Source: DASSQJ01 sp963730165
GTDB taxonomy: Bacteria > Actinomycetota > Actinomycetes > Actinomycetales > Dermatophilaceae
NCBI GenBank assembly: GCA_963730165.1
Contig: CAVSQS010000003.1
Location: 248,001-312,000, forward strand
DNA length: 64,000 nt
Direction: 5' to 3'
The stretch's first letter is position 1, and the number at the start of each line of letters is the position of its first letter. The notes beneath the pieces were generated by a model that saw only the letters and a list, made by a program, of their open reading frames with translations, searched no databases and had not been told where the DNA came from. Below are positions 15,442 through 24,561 of the stretch, piece after piece. A program made the translations under genes and the position numbers.

Positions 15442-16302
15442 CTAGGGGGTGCCGCGCGGCCCCGGAGTGCTTCCCAGCGGTCGCTGGGGTCGGCCGTCGT
15501 CGCTGGGCGCGAGCCCGCCCTGGCAGGTGGGGCACGAGAAGATCGTCCGCTCGCGTGGGGGCCGGCCGGCCATGGCGACGCGCACGGTGTCCCCGCACCG
15601 ACGGCAGGACCGCCCGGAGCGGGCGTGCACGTAGGCCTCTTCACCCGGTCGGTGGATGCCGGTGCTCGCCTGCCATCCGCTCCGTTCCGCGGCGCGCATC
15701 AGCCGGTGGGTGCGATCGAGCAGGTGCGCCAGTCGCTCGGGAGGGGTCACCGCCGCGGGGGCCCAGGGGTGCAGGCGCTCGAGGAAGAGGATCTCGCTCG
15801 CCCAGAACGTGCCGACCCCCGCGAGAACCCGCTGGTCGAGCAGCGCCTCGACGAGGGCACCGGGGTGGTCGAGGACGCGGGTGGTCGCCACCTCGAGGTC
15901 CCAGTCGGGCCCGAGGACGTCGGGGCCGAGGTGTCCGACGAGGTCGGACTCGCGGGGAGTGGGGACGAGGTCGAGCATGCCGAGGCGGAGTCCGAGCGCC
16001 GACCACCGGTCGGTCAGCACGACCGCCCGCACGTCCGGGCGCCGCAGGGCGCGCTCGGTGCGCGGACCCGGGTGCTCGACGCGCCACTGGCCCTCCATCC
16101 GCAGATGGGTGTGCAGGGTCGAGCCGGTGTCGAACCGGTGGAGCAGGTGTTTTCCGCGGGCCAGGACCTCGAGGGTCCGCGCGCCGCGCAGGTCGACGTC
16201 GGGCGCCGAGGGCCAGCGCAGCTCGGCCCGGGTGACCTCCGACCCTCGGAGCGCGGCGTCGAGCCGGGCTGCGGTGCGGTGGACGGTGTCACCCTCGGGC
16301 AT
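15442..16302 (-). CDS. nei2: DNA glycosylase/AP lyase of the Fpg/Nei family (Nei2-like)
   Basis: 286 residues. Base-excision repair of oxidised bases. The mature N-terminus PEGDTVHRTAARLD gives the catalytic Pro and the following Glu; the Nei-type GDTVHR replaces the Fpg PEVET. Central residues include LARGKHLLHRFDTGSTLHTHLRMEGQW, and the H2TH domain has LLDQRVLAGVGTFWASEILF. The C-terminal zinc finger is CRRCG then CPTCQ. The last ~25 residues are a Pro/Gly-rich tail. It starts 6 bases after the lhr stop: Lhr and Nei2 are neighbours in many actinobacteria, so this is a DNA-repair operon driven from the lhr promoter. Confidence 0.92.
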   Translation of the reverse strand: MPEGDTVHRTAARLDAALRGSEVTRAELRWPSAPDVDLRGARTLEVLARGKHLLHRFDTGSTLHTHLRMEGQWRVEHPGPRTERALRRPDVRAVVLTDRWSALGLRLGMLDLVPTPRESDLVGHLGPDVLGPDWDLEVATTRVLDHPGALVEALLDQRVLAGVGTFWASEILFLERLHPWAPAAVTPPERLAHLLDRTHRLMRAAERSGWQASTGIHRPGEEAYVHARSGRSCRRCGDTVRVAMAGRPPRERTIFSCPTCQGGLAPSDDGRPQRPLGSTPGPRGTP

Positions 16303-16308
16303 CGACGC

Positions 16309-19300
16309 TCACCGGCGGATCCGCAGCCCGCGGGGGGTGAGGTGGAACCCGGCGGCCTCGAGGGCTGCCACCACCGGGTGACCCGAGCCGAGCAGTCGGT
16401 CGCCGTCGGCCTTCTCGACCGTGATCCGGCCGAGGTGTCCACGTCGCACGGCTTCCGCGAGGGAGCGCGCCGCCGTGGTGAGCTGGTCGGGGTCGTCGGT
16501 GTACGTGAGGAGGGTCCGGCCACCCCGCTCCACGTAGAGGGCCAGCCCCCCGTCGACGAGCACGACGACCGCACCCGCCTTGCGGCCGGGCTGGTGGCGG
16601 CGGCGCCGGTCGCGGGGAGCGCCTCCGCCCTCGTCGCTCGGGTCCACGGCGCGGTCGGGCCAGGCGAGCGCGCCACCGTAGGGGTTCGCCGGATCGCTCG
16701 CCGCGAGGACGACCGGTGCCGGCGCGCCCTGGAGGTGCCCGCCCGCGCCCGCCCGGAGCCGGTCGACGGCGCCGCCCGTGCCGAACTGTGAGGCCCCCAG
16801 GCCCTCGACGAAGTAGCCGCGCCGCACGCGGCCGCTCTCCTCGGCGCGTCCGAGGACCCGGTAGACGGCGGCGAATCCGCCGGGCACGTCCTCCGCGGCC
16901 ACGGCGCCGCGGGTGAGGACCCCGTGCCGGTCGAGGAGGAGCTCGGCGCCGGCCAGTGCCCTCAGGGTGGGGTCCTGCTCGGCCCGTGGCAGGAGCGACC
17001 ACCGTCCGGTGGCCCGCGCCGGCCCGCTGCGCGCGGGCAGCGTGGGCCGGGAGGGGGCCGAGCCGAGCGCCCCGAGCGGGCCACGACGACCGCCGTAGCG
17101 GGTGCGGCGCGGCCCGGGGGCCGCGCGGCGGTGCGCCGTGCGGCCCCCGGCGAGCAGTGCCCGCACGGGCGCGAAGGTGTCGCCGGTGACCCGGCCACCC
17201 CAGACGAGCTCCCAGAGCGTGGTCGTGAGCGCCTCGTCGTCGGTGCTGCCCACCTGGTCGGACAGCCCGCGGAAGAAGTGGGCTCCACCCCCGGCGAGGG
17301 CGTCGAGGAGGGCGGTGCCCCGCTCGTCGGGGATCCGGTCGGCGTCGGGGCCGGGGAGGGTGAGGTGGGCCGACTCCGCGAGGTGGAGCGAGATCCAGCC
17401 GTCGTCCCCGGGCAACGGCCCGTGGCCGCACCAGAGGACGTCGCCCGAGGCCATGAGCTCGTCGAGCAGGGCCGGGGTGTAGTCGGCGACCCGGGCGGGC
17501 AGGACGAGGGACTCCACGGCGCTCGCCGGCAACACGGCGCCGCTCAGCTGCTCGACGGCACGCAGCACGCCCTCGCGACCGCGCAGCCGGCCCCCCACGC
17601 CCTGCCAGTCGGCGAGGAAGCGCGCGAACACCTCCGGGGTGACCGGCTCGACGTCGGCGCGGAGCGCAGCCAGGGAGCGCCGGCGCAGCATCCGGAGCAC
17701 CTCGGCGTCGCAGAACTCGGTGGACCCGCCGCCCGTCGGCAGCAGCTCGCCCTCGACGACCCGACCCGAGGAGACCAACCGCGCCAGCGCCGTGCCCGCG
17801 ACCGCGACCCCGATGCCGTACGCCCGGGCGACCTCGGCCGCGTGGAACGGTGCGTGCGTGCGGGCATAGCGGGACACGAGGTCTCCGAGCGGGTCGTCGA
17901 CCGGCTCGAGGAAGGCCTGCGGCACTCCCGGGGGCAGGCTCACCCCCAGGGCGTCGCGTAGCCGCGAGGCGTCCTCGATCGCCGTCCAGCGGTCCTCACC
18001 GGCCACCCGCACGGGAATGACCTGTCGCGCGCTCTCGAGGGCGCGGAGCCAGCCCTCGACGTCGGTGCCGCTCGTGCCCTCACGGCACCGGGCCAGGACC
18101 GCCTCCGTCGTCAGCGGGCCGAGTCCTCGCAGCAGGTCGAGGACGTCGTCGGCGTCTCGAGCCGCACGCTCGGGGGTGAGCCGCTGCAGCTCGGCCTCCG
18201 TGCGGGCCACCTGCTCGGCGTCCAGGAGGTCGCGCAGGGCCAGGCCCTCGGCACCGCCGAGCAGCTCGGCGAGGAGCGAGGGGTCGAGGGCGAGGGCGGC
18301 GGCCCGCCGCTCGGCGAGCGGGCTGTCGCCCTCGTAGAGGAACTGGGCGACGTAGCCGAACAGGAGCGACTTGGCGAAGGGCGACGGCGTGCTCGTCTCG
18401 ACCTCGACGACGGCGACCCGGCGTCCGCGCACGTCGCGCATGAGCTCGGCGAGGCCGGGCACGTCGAAGACGTCCTGGACGCACTCGCGCACCGCCTCGA
18501 GGACGATGGGGAAGGTGGGATACCGGCTCGCCACCTCGAGCAGCTGCGACGCGCGCTGCCGCTGCTGCCACAGCGGCTGGCGGCGGTCGGGCCGCCGACG
18601 CGGCAGGAGCAGGGCCCGCGCCGCGCACTCGCGGAAGCGGGCCGCGAACAGCGCCGAACCGCCGATCTCGTCGGTGACGAGGGCGCGCACGTCGTCGGGG
18701 TCGAGGGTCACGAGCTCGAGCAGCTCGCGGCCCACCCCTGAACGCTCGATGCCCTCGACGTCGTCCCACTCGAGGTCGGGCAGGCGCAGCACGATGCCGT
18801 CGTCTCCGTGCATGGCCTGGACGTCGACGCCGAACCGGTCGCGCATGCGCGCGCTGACGGCGAGCGCCCACGGCGCGTGGACCTGGGCGCCGAAGGGGGA
18901 GTGGACGGCGATGCGCCAGTCGCCGAGCTCGTCGCGGAACCGTTCCACGACGATGGTGCGGTCGTCGGGGACGTGGCCGGTGGCCTCGCGCTGCTCGCGG
19001 AGGTAGGTGAGCAGGTTGTCGGCGGCCCAGTCGTCGAGTCCCGCGGCCCGGACCCGCTGGCGGGCGGTCTCCCCGGGCAGGGACTCCACCTCGCGGACGA
19101 ACTCGCCGACCGCTCGCCCGAGCTCCGCGGGCCGGCCGAGCGAGTCGCCCTTCCAGAACGGCAGCCGCCCCGGCAGGCCCGGTGCGGGCGTGACGAGCAC
19201 GCGGTCGTGGGTGATGTCCTCGATCCGCCACGTGCTCGTGCCGAGCGTGAACAGGTCGCCGACCCGCGACTCGTACACCATCTCCTCGTCGAGCTCGCCG

Positions 19301-21012
19301 ACCCGTCGCCCCGGGCCCTCGCCCGTCGCGAGGAAGACGGCGTAGAGCCCGCGATCGGGGATCGTGCCGCCCGAGGTGACGGCGAGCCGCTGCGCGCCTC
19401 GCCGGCCGGTGAGGGTGTCGGAGAGCCGGTCCCAGGTGATTCGTGCACGCAGCTCGGCGAAGTCCTCGCTGGGGTACCGGCCCGCGAGCATGTCGAGCAC
19501 CGACTCGAGGACCGGGCGGGTCAGCGTGGCGAACGGGGCCGAGCGTCGCGCCAGGGCGAGGACGTCGTCGACGGTCCACTCGTCGAGTGCGCAGAGGGCG
19601 ACGACCTGCTGGGCGAGGACGTCGAGCGGGTTCGCCGGGACGTGCAGTGCCTCGATCCGGCCGGCCAGCATCCGCTCGGCGACGACGGCGGTCTGGACCA
19701 GGTCACCGCGGAACTTGGGGAAGAGCACGCCCCGGGACACGGCCCCGACCTGGTGGCCGGCCCGTCCGACCCGCTGGAGACCGGACGCCACGGAGGGGGG
19801 CGACTCGACCTGGACGACGAGGTCGACGGCGCCCATGTCGATGCCGAGCTCGAGGCTGCTCGTCGCGACGACGGCCGGAAGCCGCCCGGACTTCAGCTCC
19901 TCCTCGATGGCGGCACGCTGCTCCTTGCTCACCGACCCGTGGTGGGCCCGCGCGAGCACCGGGGGAGCGCCGGCGGACTGCCCCGACTGGGCCATCACCT
20001 GGGCGGGTGGGCGGGTCAGGGTCGCCGCGCGGGTCCCCGCGCCGGGCGCCGGCACGGTGTCGGCACCGTCGGCGGCTTCGACGCGCTCCTCCCAGATCTC
20101 GTTCAGCCGGGTCGTGAGGCGCTCGGCGAGGCGACGGCTGTTGCTGAAGACGAGGGTGGAGGTGTGCTGGGCGACGAGGTCGACGATCCGTTCCTCGACG
20201 TGGGGCCAGATGCTGGCCCGCTGCTCCTGCCCCGACGCCGGGCCGGAGAGGTCCCCGGTGGGCTGGCCGAGCTCGGACATGTCGGGCACCGGGACGACGA
20301 CGCGCAGGTCCCAGGCTTTCTCCGACGGCGGCTGCACGATCTCGACCGGTCGTCCTCCGGCGAGGAAACGGGCGACCTCCTCGACGGGGCGCACGGTGGC
20401 GGAGAGGCCGATGCGCTGGGCGGGTCGCTCGAGGAGGGCGTCGAGGCGCTCGAGGGAGAGGGCCAGGTGGGCACCCCGCTTGGTGCCCGCCACCGCGTGC
20501 ACCTCGTCGAGGATGACGGTCTCGACGCCGGCGAGGGCCTCGTGAGCGGCCGAGGTGAGCAGGAGGAAGAGCGACTCGGGTGTCGTGATGAGGACGTCGG
20601 TGGGCGTGCGGGCGAAGGCGCGTCGCTCGTCCTGCGGGGTGTCGCCGGAGCGGACCGCGACGCTGACGTCGGGCTCGGGCAGGCCGAGCCGGTCGGCCGC
20701 GTGCCGGATGCCGACGAGGGGGCTGCGCAGGTTGCGCTCGACGTCGACGGCGAGGGCCTTCATCGGCGAGACGTAGAGGACGCGGCAGCGCCGCATGCGG
20801 TCGGCGGGAGGCGGCTGCGAGGCGAGCCGGTCGAGGGCCCAGAGGAACGCCGAGAGCGTCTTGCCGGAGCCGGTCGGGGCGACGACGAGGGCGTGGTGGC
20901 CGCTGCTCACGGCCTCCCAGGCGCCGGACTGCGCGGGCGTGGGCGCGCTGAAGCTCCCGCGGAACCAGGCGGCCGTGGCGGGGGAGAAGCGGTCGAGGAC
21001 GTCGCCGGACAT
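16309..21012 (-). CDS. lhr: Lhr-family ATP-dependent helicase
   Basis: 1567 residues, the expected giant size. A 3'-5' superfamily 2 helicase. The core has Q-motif-like SAPTPAQSGAWEAV, Walker A APTGSGKT (45-52), SPMKALAVDV (motif Ia), TTPESLFLLL, DEVH (169-172), GLSATVRPVEEV (motif III), LVFSNSRRLAERLTTRLNEIW (IV), SSLELGIDMGAVDLVVQVESP (V) and LQRVGRAGHQVG (VI). A winged helix and the long Lhr C-terminal region follow (domain resembling the bacterial glycosylase-like Lhr-CTD). Co-transcribed with nei2. A damage-type promoter sits directly upstream (see 21022-21044). Long open frames on the plus strand through this gene are shadows. Confidence 0.95.
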   Translation of the reverse strand: MSGDVLDRFSPATAAWFRGSFSAPTPAQSGAWEAVSSGHHALVVAPTGSGKTLSAFLWALDRLASQPPPADRMRRCRVLYVSPMKALAVDVERNLRSPLVGIRHAADRLGLPEPDVSVAVRSGDTPQDERRAFARTPTDVLITTPESLFLLLTSAAHEALAGVETVILDEVHAVAGTKRGAHLALSLERLDALLERPAQRIGLSATVRPVEEVARFLAGGRPVEIVQPPSEKAWDLRVVVPVPDMSELGQPTGDLSGPASGQEQRASIWPHVEERIVDLVAQHTSTLVFSNSRRLAERLTTRLNEIWEERVEAADGADTVPAPGAGTRAATLTRPPAQVMAQSGQSAGAPPVLARAHHGSVSKEQRAAIEEELKSGRLPAVVATSSLELGIDMGAVDLVVQVESPPSVASGLQRVGRAGHQVGAVSRGVLFPKFRGDLVQTAVVAERMLAGRIEALHVPANPLDVLAQQVVALCALDEWTVDDVLALARRSAPFATLTRPVLESVLDMLAGRYPSEDFAELRARITWDRLSDTLTGRRGAQRLAVTSGGTIPDRGLYAVFLATGEGPGRRVGELDEEMVYESRVGDLFTLGTSTWRIEDITHDRVLVTPAPGLPGRLPFWKGDSLGRPAELGRAVGEFVREVESLPGETARQRVRAAGLDDWAADNLLTYLREQREATGHVPDDRTIVVERFRDELGDWRIAVHSPFGAQVHAPWALAVSARMRDRFGVDVQAMHGDDGIVLRLPDLEWDDVEGIERSGVGRELLELVTLDPDDVRALVTDEIGGSALFAARFRECAARALLLPRRRPDRRQPLWQQRQRASQLLEVASRYPTFPIVLEAVRECVQDVFDVPGLAELMRDVRGRRVAVVEVETSTPSPFAKSLLFGYVAQFLYEGDSPLAERRAAALALDPSLLAELLGGAEGLALRDLLDAEQVARTEAELQRLTPERAARDADDVLDLLRGLGPLTTEAVLARCREGTSGTDVEGWLRALESARQVIPVRVAGEDRWTAIEDASRLRDALGVSLPPGVPQAFLEPVDDPLGDLVSRYARTHAPFHAAEVARAYGIGVAVAGTALARLVSSGRVVEGELLPTGGGSTEFCDAEVLRMLRRRSLAALRADVEPVTPEVFARFLADWQGVGGRLRGREGVLRAVEQLSGAVLPASAVESLVLPARVADYTPALLDELMASGDVLWCGHGPLPGDDGWISLHLAESAHLTLPGPDADRIPDERGTALLDALAGGGAHFFRGLSDQVGSTDDEALTTTLWELVWGGRVTGDTFAPVRALLAGGRTAHRRAAPGPRRTRYGGRRGPLGALGSAPSRPTLPARSGPARATGRWSLLPRAEQDPTLRALAGAELLLDRHGVLTRGAVAAEDVPGGFAAVYRVLGRAEESGRVRRGYFVEGLGASQFGTGGAVDRLRAGAGGHLQGAPAPVVLAASDPANPYGGALAWPDRAVDPSDEGGGAPRDRRRRHQPGRKAGAVVVLVDGGLALYVERGGRTLLTYTDDPDQLTTAARSLAEAVRRGHLGRITVEKADGDRLLGSGHPVVAALEAAGFHLTPRGLRIRR

Positions 21013-21021
21013 GCTGGCGAC

Positions 21022-21044
21022 AGCCTCTCACCCCCCGCCGACAG
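21022..21044 (-). promoter_or_regulatory. RecA-independent damage-type (PafBC-like) promoter of lhr-nei2
   Basis: On the minus strand, CTGTCGGCG, an 8-base spacer, then GAGGCT, ending 9 bases before the lhr ATG at 21012. The mycobacterial RecA-NDp/PafBC promoter consensus is TTGTCRGTG-N8-TANNNT; here seven of nine upstream positions fit, the spacing is exact, and A2 and T6 of the -10 fit. It resembles the clearer copy before recA in this window. Inferred, untested. Confidence 0.5.
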
Positions 21045-21114
21045 CGGGGACGCCTCGTGGCTAGGCTCGACACACGGCGGGGTCCACCCCCCGGGTCGAG
21101 GCGAAGGGACCGGC

Positions 21115-22107
21115 ATGCACCAGCGATCGCTCGGACGTACCAGCCGCGAGGTCTCGGTCATCGGCCTCGGGACGTGGCAGCTCGGGGGCGACTGGGGCCG
21201 GGTCGGCGAGGCCGACGCGGAGGCCGTGCTCGAGGCGGCCGTCGACGGCGGGGTCACCCTCCTCGACACGGCGGACGTCTACGGCGACGGCCGCAGCGAG
21301 TCCCTCATCGGGGCCTTCCTGGCGCGTCGTCCGGGCCACGGCATCACCGTCGCGACGAAGATGGGCCGGCGCCTGGAACAGCATCCCGCCAACTACGCGA
21401 TGGCCAACTTCCGGGCCTGGACCGACCGCTCGCGCCGCAACCTCGGGGTCGAGACGCTCGACCTGGTCCAGCTGCACTGCCCCCCGACTGCGGTCATCGA
21501 GGACGACTCGACGTACGTCGACCTCGACGCCCTCGTCGACGAGGGCGTGGTCTCCGCCTACGGTGTCTCGGTCGAGACGTGCGAGCAGGCGCTCGCGGCC
21601 ATCGCGCGACCGCGCGTGACGAACATCCAGATCATCCTCAACCCGTTCCGGCTCAAGCCGCTCGACGACGTGCTCCCCGCCGCGCGCGACGCCGGGGTCG
21701 CCGTCCTCGCCAGGGTCCCCCTCGCCTCCGGCCTGCTGTCCGGGCGGTACACGACGAGCACCACGTTCGCCGCCGACGACCACCGCACGTACAACCGGCA
21801 CGGTGAGGCCTTCGACCGCGGAGAGACGTTCTCCGGCGTCGACTTCGAGGTCGGCCTCGAGGCCGCCTCCCGGCTCGCCGACGCGCTGCCCCCCGGCGTG
21901 TCGCTCCCGGCCGCGACCCTGGCCTGGGTCGCGTCGCGCCCAGGGGTCACCTCGGTGATCCCGGGCGCCCGGAACGTCGAGCAGGCGACCGCCAACGTCG
22001 CGGCCGCCGACCTGCTCGACGACGGGTTCGACGTCGAGGCGTTCGACCGCGTCGTCCGCGAGGTCTACGACGAGCTGCTCCGGGAGTCCGTGCACCCGCA
22101 GTGGTGA
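21115..22107 (+). CDS. Aldo/keto reductase
   Basis: 330 residues. NADPH-dependent oxidoreductase with TIM-barrel fold. The N-terminus MHQRSLGRTSREVSVIGLGTWQLGG is typical; the catalytic tetrad is visible as D and Y in LLDTADVYGDGRSE, K in VATKMGRR, and H in LVQLHCPP. NADP-binding SVIPGARNVEQATAN lies near the C-terminus. ATG 21115 is chosen as the family-like start; the much longer frame reading in from 18808 is lhr antisense. A TAGGCT box at 21064-21069 could be the promoter, leaving a leader of about 40 bases. Substrate unknown. Confidence 0.92.
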   Translation: MHQRSLGRTSREVSVIGLGTWQLGGDWGRVGEADAEAVLEAAVDGGVTLLDTADVYGDGRSESLIGAFLARRPGHGITVATKMGRRLEQHPANYAMANFRAWTDRSRRNLGVETLDLVQLHCPPTAVIEDDSTYVDLDALVDEGVVSAYGVSVETCEQALAAIARPRVTNIQIILNPFRLKPLDDVLPAARDAGVAVLARVPLASGLLSGRYTTSTTFAADDHRTYNRHGEAFDRGETFSGVDFEVGLEAASRLADALPPGVSLPAATLAWVASRPGVTSVIPGARNVEQATANVAAADLLDDGFDVEAFDRVVREVYDELLRESVHPQW

Positions 22108-22166
22108 GCGGCGCCGCGCCACGCGGCTCGAGCGGGCCGGCCCAGCCGTCGACGGTGGCCGGCGGG

Positions 22167-23219
22167 TCAGCCGGATGCCGGCTGCTGCTGGGTGATGCAG
22201 TGGATGCCGCCGCCGCGGTCGAAGAGCGGACGGGCGTCGACGGGCACGAGCGTACGTCCCGGGTAGGCACGCTCGAGGACGGCCAACGACCCGGCGTCCC
22301 GCTCGTCCTCGAAGGCGCAGGCCACGACCCCGCCGTTGACGACGAGGTGGTTGATGTAGGACCAGTCGACCCAGCCCTCCCCGTCCTCGAGGGTGCGCGG
22401 CGCCGGGACCCGTACCACCTCCAGGTGCCCGCCCCGGGCGTCGTGGGCCGAGGACAGCAGCCGCTCCAGCTCGACCGAGACCGCGTGGTCGGGGTGTGCC
22501 GGGTCGTCCTGCCAGTGCAGCAGGACCACGCCCGGGGAGGCGAAGGTGGCGACGATGTCGACATGGCCGCGGGTGCCGAACTCGTCGTAGTCCCGGGTGA
22601 GCCCCCGGGGCAGCCAGAGGCACCGGGTGGCGCCGATGGTGCGTGCCATCTCCGCCTCGACGTCCGCGCGCGTGAGGAGGGGGTTGCGGCCGGGGTCGAG
22701 CTGCACGGTCTCGGTGAGCAGGACCGTGCCGAGGCCGTCGACGTGGATGCCGCCGCCCTCGTTGACGAGCGGGGAGCCGATCCGCTTCGCGCCGGCCCAG
22801 TCGGCCACCTCGGAGGCGACGAGGGCGTCGTCGTCCCAGGCCGCCCACTCCTGAGCGCCCCAGCCGTTGAAGACCCAGTCGACCGCCCCGAGCCGCCCCA
22901 CCTCGTCGAGGACGAAGGTGGGCCCGATGTCACGCATCCACGCGTCGTCGAGGGCGAGCTCGGCGACCTCGATGCCGTGCGCGGTCGGTCCGTCGCGTCC
23001 CACCCACGCCCGCGCGAGGTCGACCGAGGACGGGTCGGCGACGAGCACGACCGGCTCGAAACCGGCGACGGCCCGGGCGACGGACGACCACGTGCGGCGG
23101 GCCACGTCGGCCTCGGCCTCGGTGTCACCGAGGGTGTAGCCCGACGACGGCCACGCCATCCAGGTTCGCTCGTGCGGCGCCCACTCCGGCGGCATCCGCC
23201 AGGTCCCGACGTCCGGCAT
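22167..23219 (-). CDS. aguA: Agmatine deiminase
   Basis: 350 residues. Hydrolyses agmatine to N-carbamoylputrescine and ammonia. Pentein-fold marks: PPEWAPHERTWMAWPSSG at the N-terminus, LDDAWMRDIGPTFV, NEGGGIHVDGLGTVLLTE, GHVDIVATFASPGVVLLHW, and catalytic C341 in GGGIHCITQQQP. It begins 4 bases after the stop of the amidase gene, so the two consecutive enzymes of agmatine-to-putrescine conversion share one transcript. Convergent with the aldo/keto reductase gene. Confidence 0.95.
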   Translation of the reverse strand: MPDVGTWRMPPEWAPHERTWMAWPSSGYTLGDTEAEADVARRTWSSVARAVAGFEPVVLVADPSSVDLARAWVGRDGPTAHGIEVAELALDDAWMRDIGPTFVLDEVGRLGAVDWVFNGWGAQEWAAWDDDALVASEVADWAGAKRIGSPLVNEGGGIHVDGLGTVLLTETVQLDPGRNPLLTRADVEAEMARTIGATRCLWLPRGLTRDYDEFGTRGHVDIVATFASPGVVLLHWQDDPAHPDHAVSVELERLLSSAHDARGGHLEVVRVPAPRTLEDGEGWVDWSYINHLVVNGGVVACAFEDERDAGSLAVLERAYPGRTLVPVDARPLFDRGGGIHCITQQQPASG

Positions 23220-23223
23220 CGGC

Positions 23224-24195
23224 TCAGGCCTCGCGCCGGTGCTCGGGGCGGACCGGCTCGGCGAGGACGCCGTAGGAGTCGGGGCGACGGGTGGCGAGGA
23301 AGGGGAAGAGCTCGAGCCAGTCGCCGCGCTGGGCGAGGTCGAGGTCGGCGACGAGGGCGGCCTCCTCGTCGCGGGGTGCCCGCACGAGCACCCGGCCGTA
23401 GGGGTCGGCGACGAACGAGGAGCCGTAGAAGGTGATCAGCCCCTCCGTGCCGTACCGGTTGGGCGCCACGACGAACAACCCGCTCGCGATGGCGTGGCCG
23501 ACGATCGTGTGCTCCCACAACGGCTGGGTGTCGAAGTCCGGGTGGTCGGGCTCGGAACCGATGGCCGTCGGGTACGCGAGCACCTCGGCGCCGTGGATGC
23601 TGTAGGCGCGGGCGACCTCGGGGAACCACTCGTCCCAGCAGGTCGGCAGCCCCACCCGCATCCGGACCCCAGCGTCGGTGAGGTCGTACACGGGGTAGGC
23701 GCCGTCGGGGGGCCCCGGCCGGAAGTACCTGTCCTCGTAGTAGCCGGCGGTGACGGGGATGTGCGTCTTGCGGGTGCGGCCGAGGAGCCGCCCGTCGGGG
23801 GCCACGAGCACCGCGGTGTTGTAGCCCAGCCCGTCGTCGCCGTCCGGGCCCGCGGCCCGCTCGAACAGGCTCGCGTGGACGAGCACCCCGGTGTCGGCCG
23901 CGGCCGCCCTGGCGAACTCGAGGGTGGGTCCGTCCTCGAGGCTCTCGGCCGTGGCGTCGGGGCGGCCCTCGGGCAGCGTGTCGGCGGGGTAGCGCGACAG
24001 GGTGAGCTCGGGGAGGAAGACGACACGGGCCCCGGCGCCTGCGGCCGTCCGCACCCCGTCGAGGATCGTGGCCCGCAGCCGGTCGGGGTCGGCGTCCCAC
24101 GCGTGCTGGACCAGGCCGACCCGGACCGGGGCCTCGGACGGCTCGTGGACGCGGGCGAGCGACGGCGGGACCCCGTCGGCGGTGATGAGGCGCAT
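23224..24195 (-). CDS. aguB: N-carbamoylputrescine amidase-like nitrilase
   Basis: 323 residues. Carbon-nitrogen hydrolase superfamily with the triad E63 (FLPELTL), K143 (TRKTHIP) and C186 (LPTCWDEWFPE). The CWDEWFPE segment is typical of N-carbamoylputrescine amidase, and aguA follows 4 bases downstream, which supports hydrolysis of carbamoylputrescine to putrescine, CO2 and ammonia. A CATACT box 6 bases upstream of ATG 24195 suggests a leaderless start. The first ~23 residues (before PVRVGLVQHAW) are an extra N-terminal extension. Divergent from the DUF3046 gene. Confidence 0.9.
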   Translation of the reverse strand: MRLITADGVPPSLARVHEPSEAPVRVGLVQHAWDADPDRLRATILDGVRTAAGAGARVVFLPELTLSRYPADTLPEGRPDATAESLEDGPTLEFARAAAADTGVLVHASLFERAAGPDGDDGLGYNTAVLVAPDGRLLGRTRKTHIPVTAGYYEDRYFRPGPPDGAYPVYDLTDAGVRMRVGLPTCWDEWFPEVARAYSIHGAEVLAYPTAIGSEPDHPDFDTQPLWEHTIVGHAIASGLFVVAPNRYGTEGLITFYGSSFVADPYGRVLVRAPRDEEAALVADLDLAQRGDWLELFPFLATRRPDSYGVLAEPVRPEHRREA

Positions 24196-24251
24196 GGCGT
24201 CAGTATGCCGTCGTCCCGGCACCGCGTCCGACCGCCGTCGGCGCGGACCTG

Positions 24252-24257
24252 TAGCGT
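24252..24257 (+). promoter_or_regulatory. -10 box of the DUF3046 gene (leaderless)
   Basis: TAGCGT followed by 7 bases and GTG 24265. Confidence 0.5.
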
Positions 24258-24264
24258 CCCCGGG

Positions 24265-24486
24265 GTGCGTCACTCGAGGTTCTGGGAGCTCATGGCCGGC
24301 GAGTTCGGCGCCGCGTACGCCGAGTCCCTGGCCCGCTCGCACGTGATGTCGGCCCTCGGGGGCCGGACGGCCCTGGAGGCCCTCGACGCCGGGGTGCCGC
24401 CGCGGGAGGTGTGGCTCGCCCTCTGCGACGACATGGACGTCCCCTCGCAGCGGCGCCACGGCCGGGATCGGCCCCCGACGGGCTGA
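24265..24486 (+). CDS. DUF3046 family protein
   Basis: 73 residues from GTG 24265. The sequence starts VRHSRFWELMAGEFGAAYAES and continues with HVMSALGGRTALEALDAGVPPREVWLALCDDMDVP, which is the DUF3046 pattern. In mycobacteria and many relatives this small gene lies directly before recA; here it is separated from recA by about 5 kb of transporter genes. A -10 box (TAGCGT) 7 bases upstream fixes the GTG start and suggests its own promoter. Function unknown. Confidence 0.88.
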   Translation: MRHSRFWELMAGEFGAAYAESLARSHVMSALGGRTALEALDAGVPPREVWLALCDDMDVPSQRRHGRDRPPTG

Positions 24487-24549
24487 GGCACGGCCGGCCG
24501 TCGGCGCGGGCCCACCGATATCGGGTGGGCCGGCGTCGGTGGGGTCGTC

Positions 24550-24555
24550 TACCCT
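24550..24555 (+). promoter_or_regulatory. -10 box of the ABC-2 exporter operon (leaderless)
   Basis: TACCCT followed by 6 bases and GTG 24562. Confidence 0.5.
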
Positions 24556-24561
24556 CGCCGG

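Noticed and set aside
18808..22107. Plus-strand open frame of 1099 codons
   Set aside because: All but the end is antisense to lhr; only the part from 21115 is real, the aldo/keto reductase.
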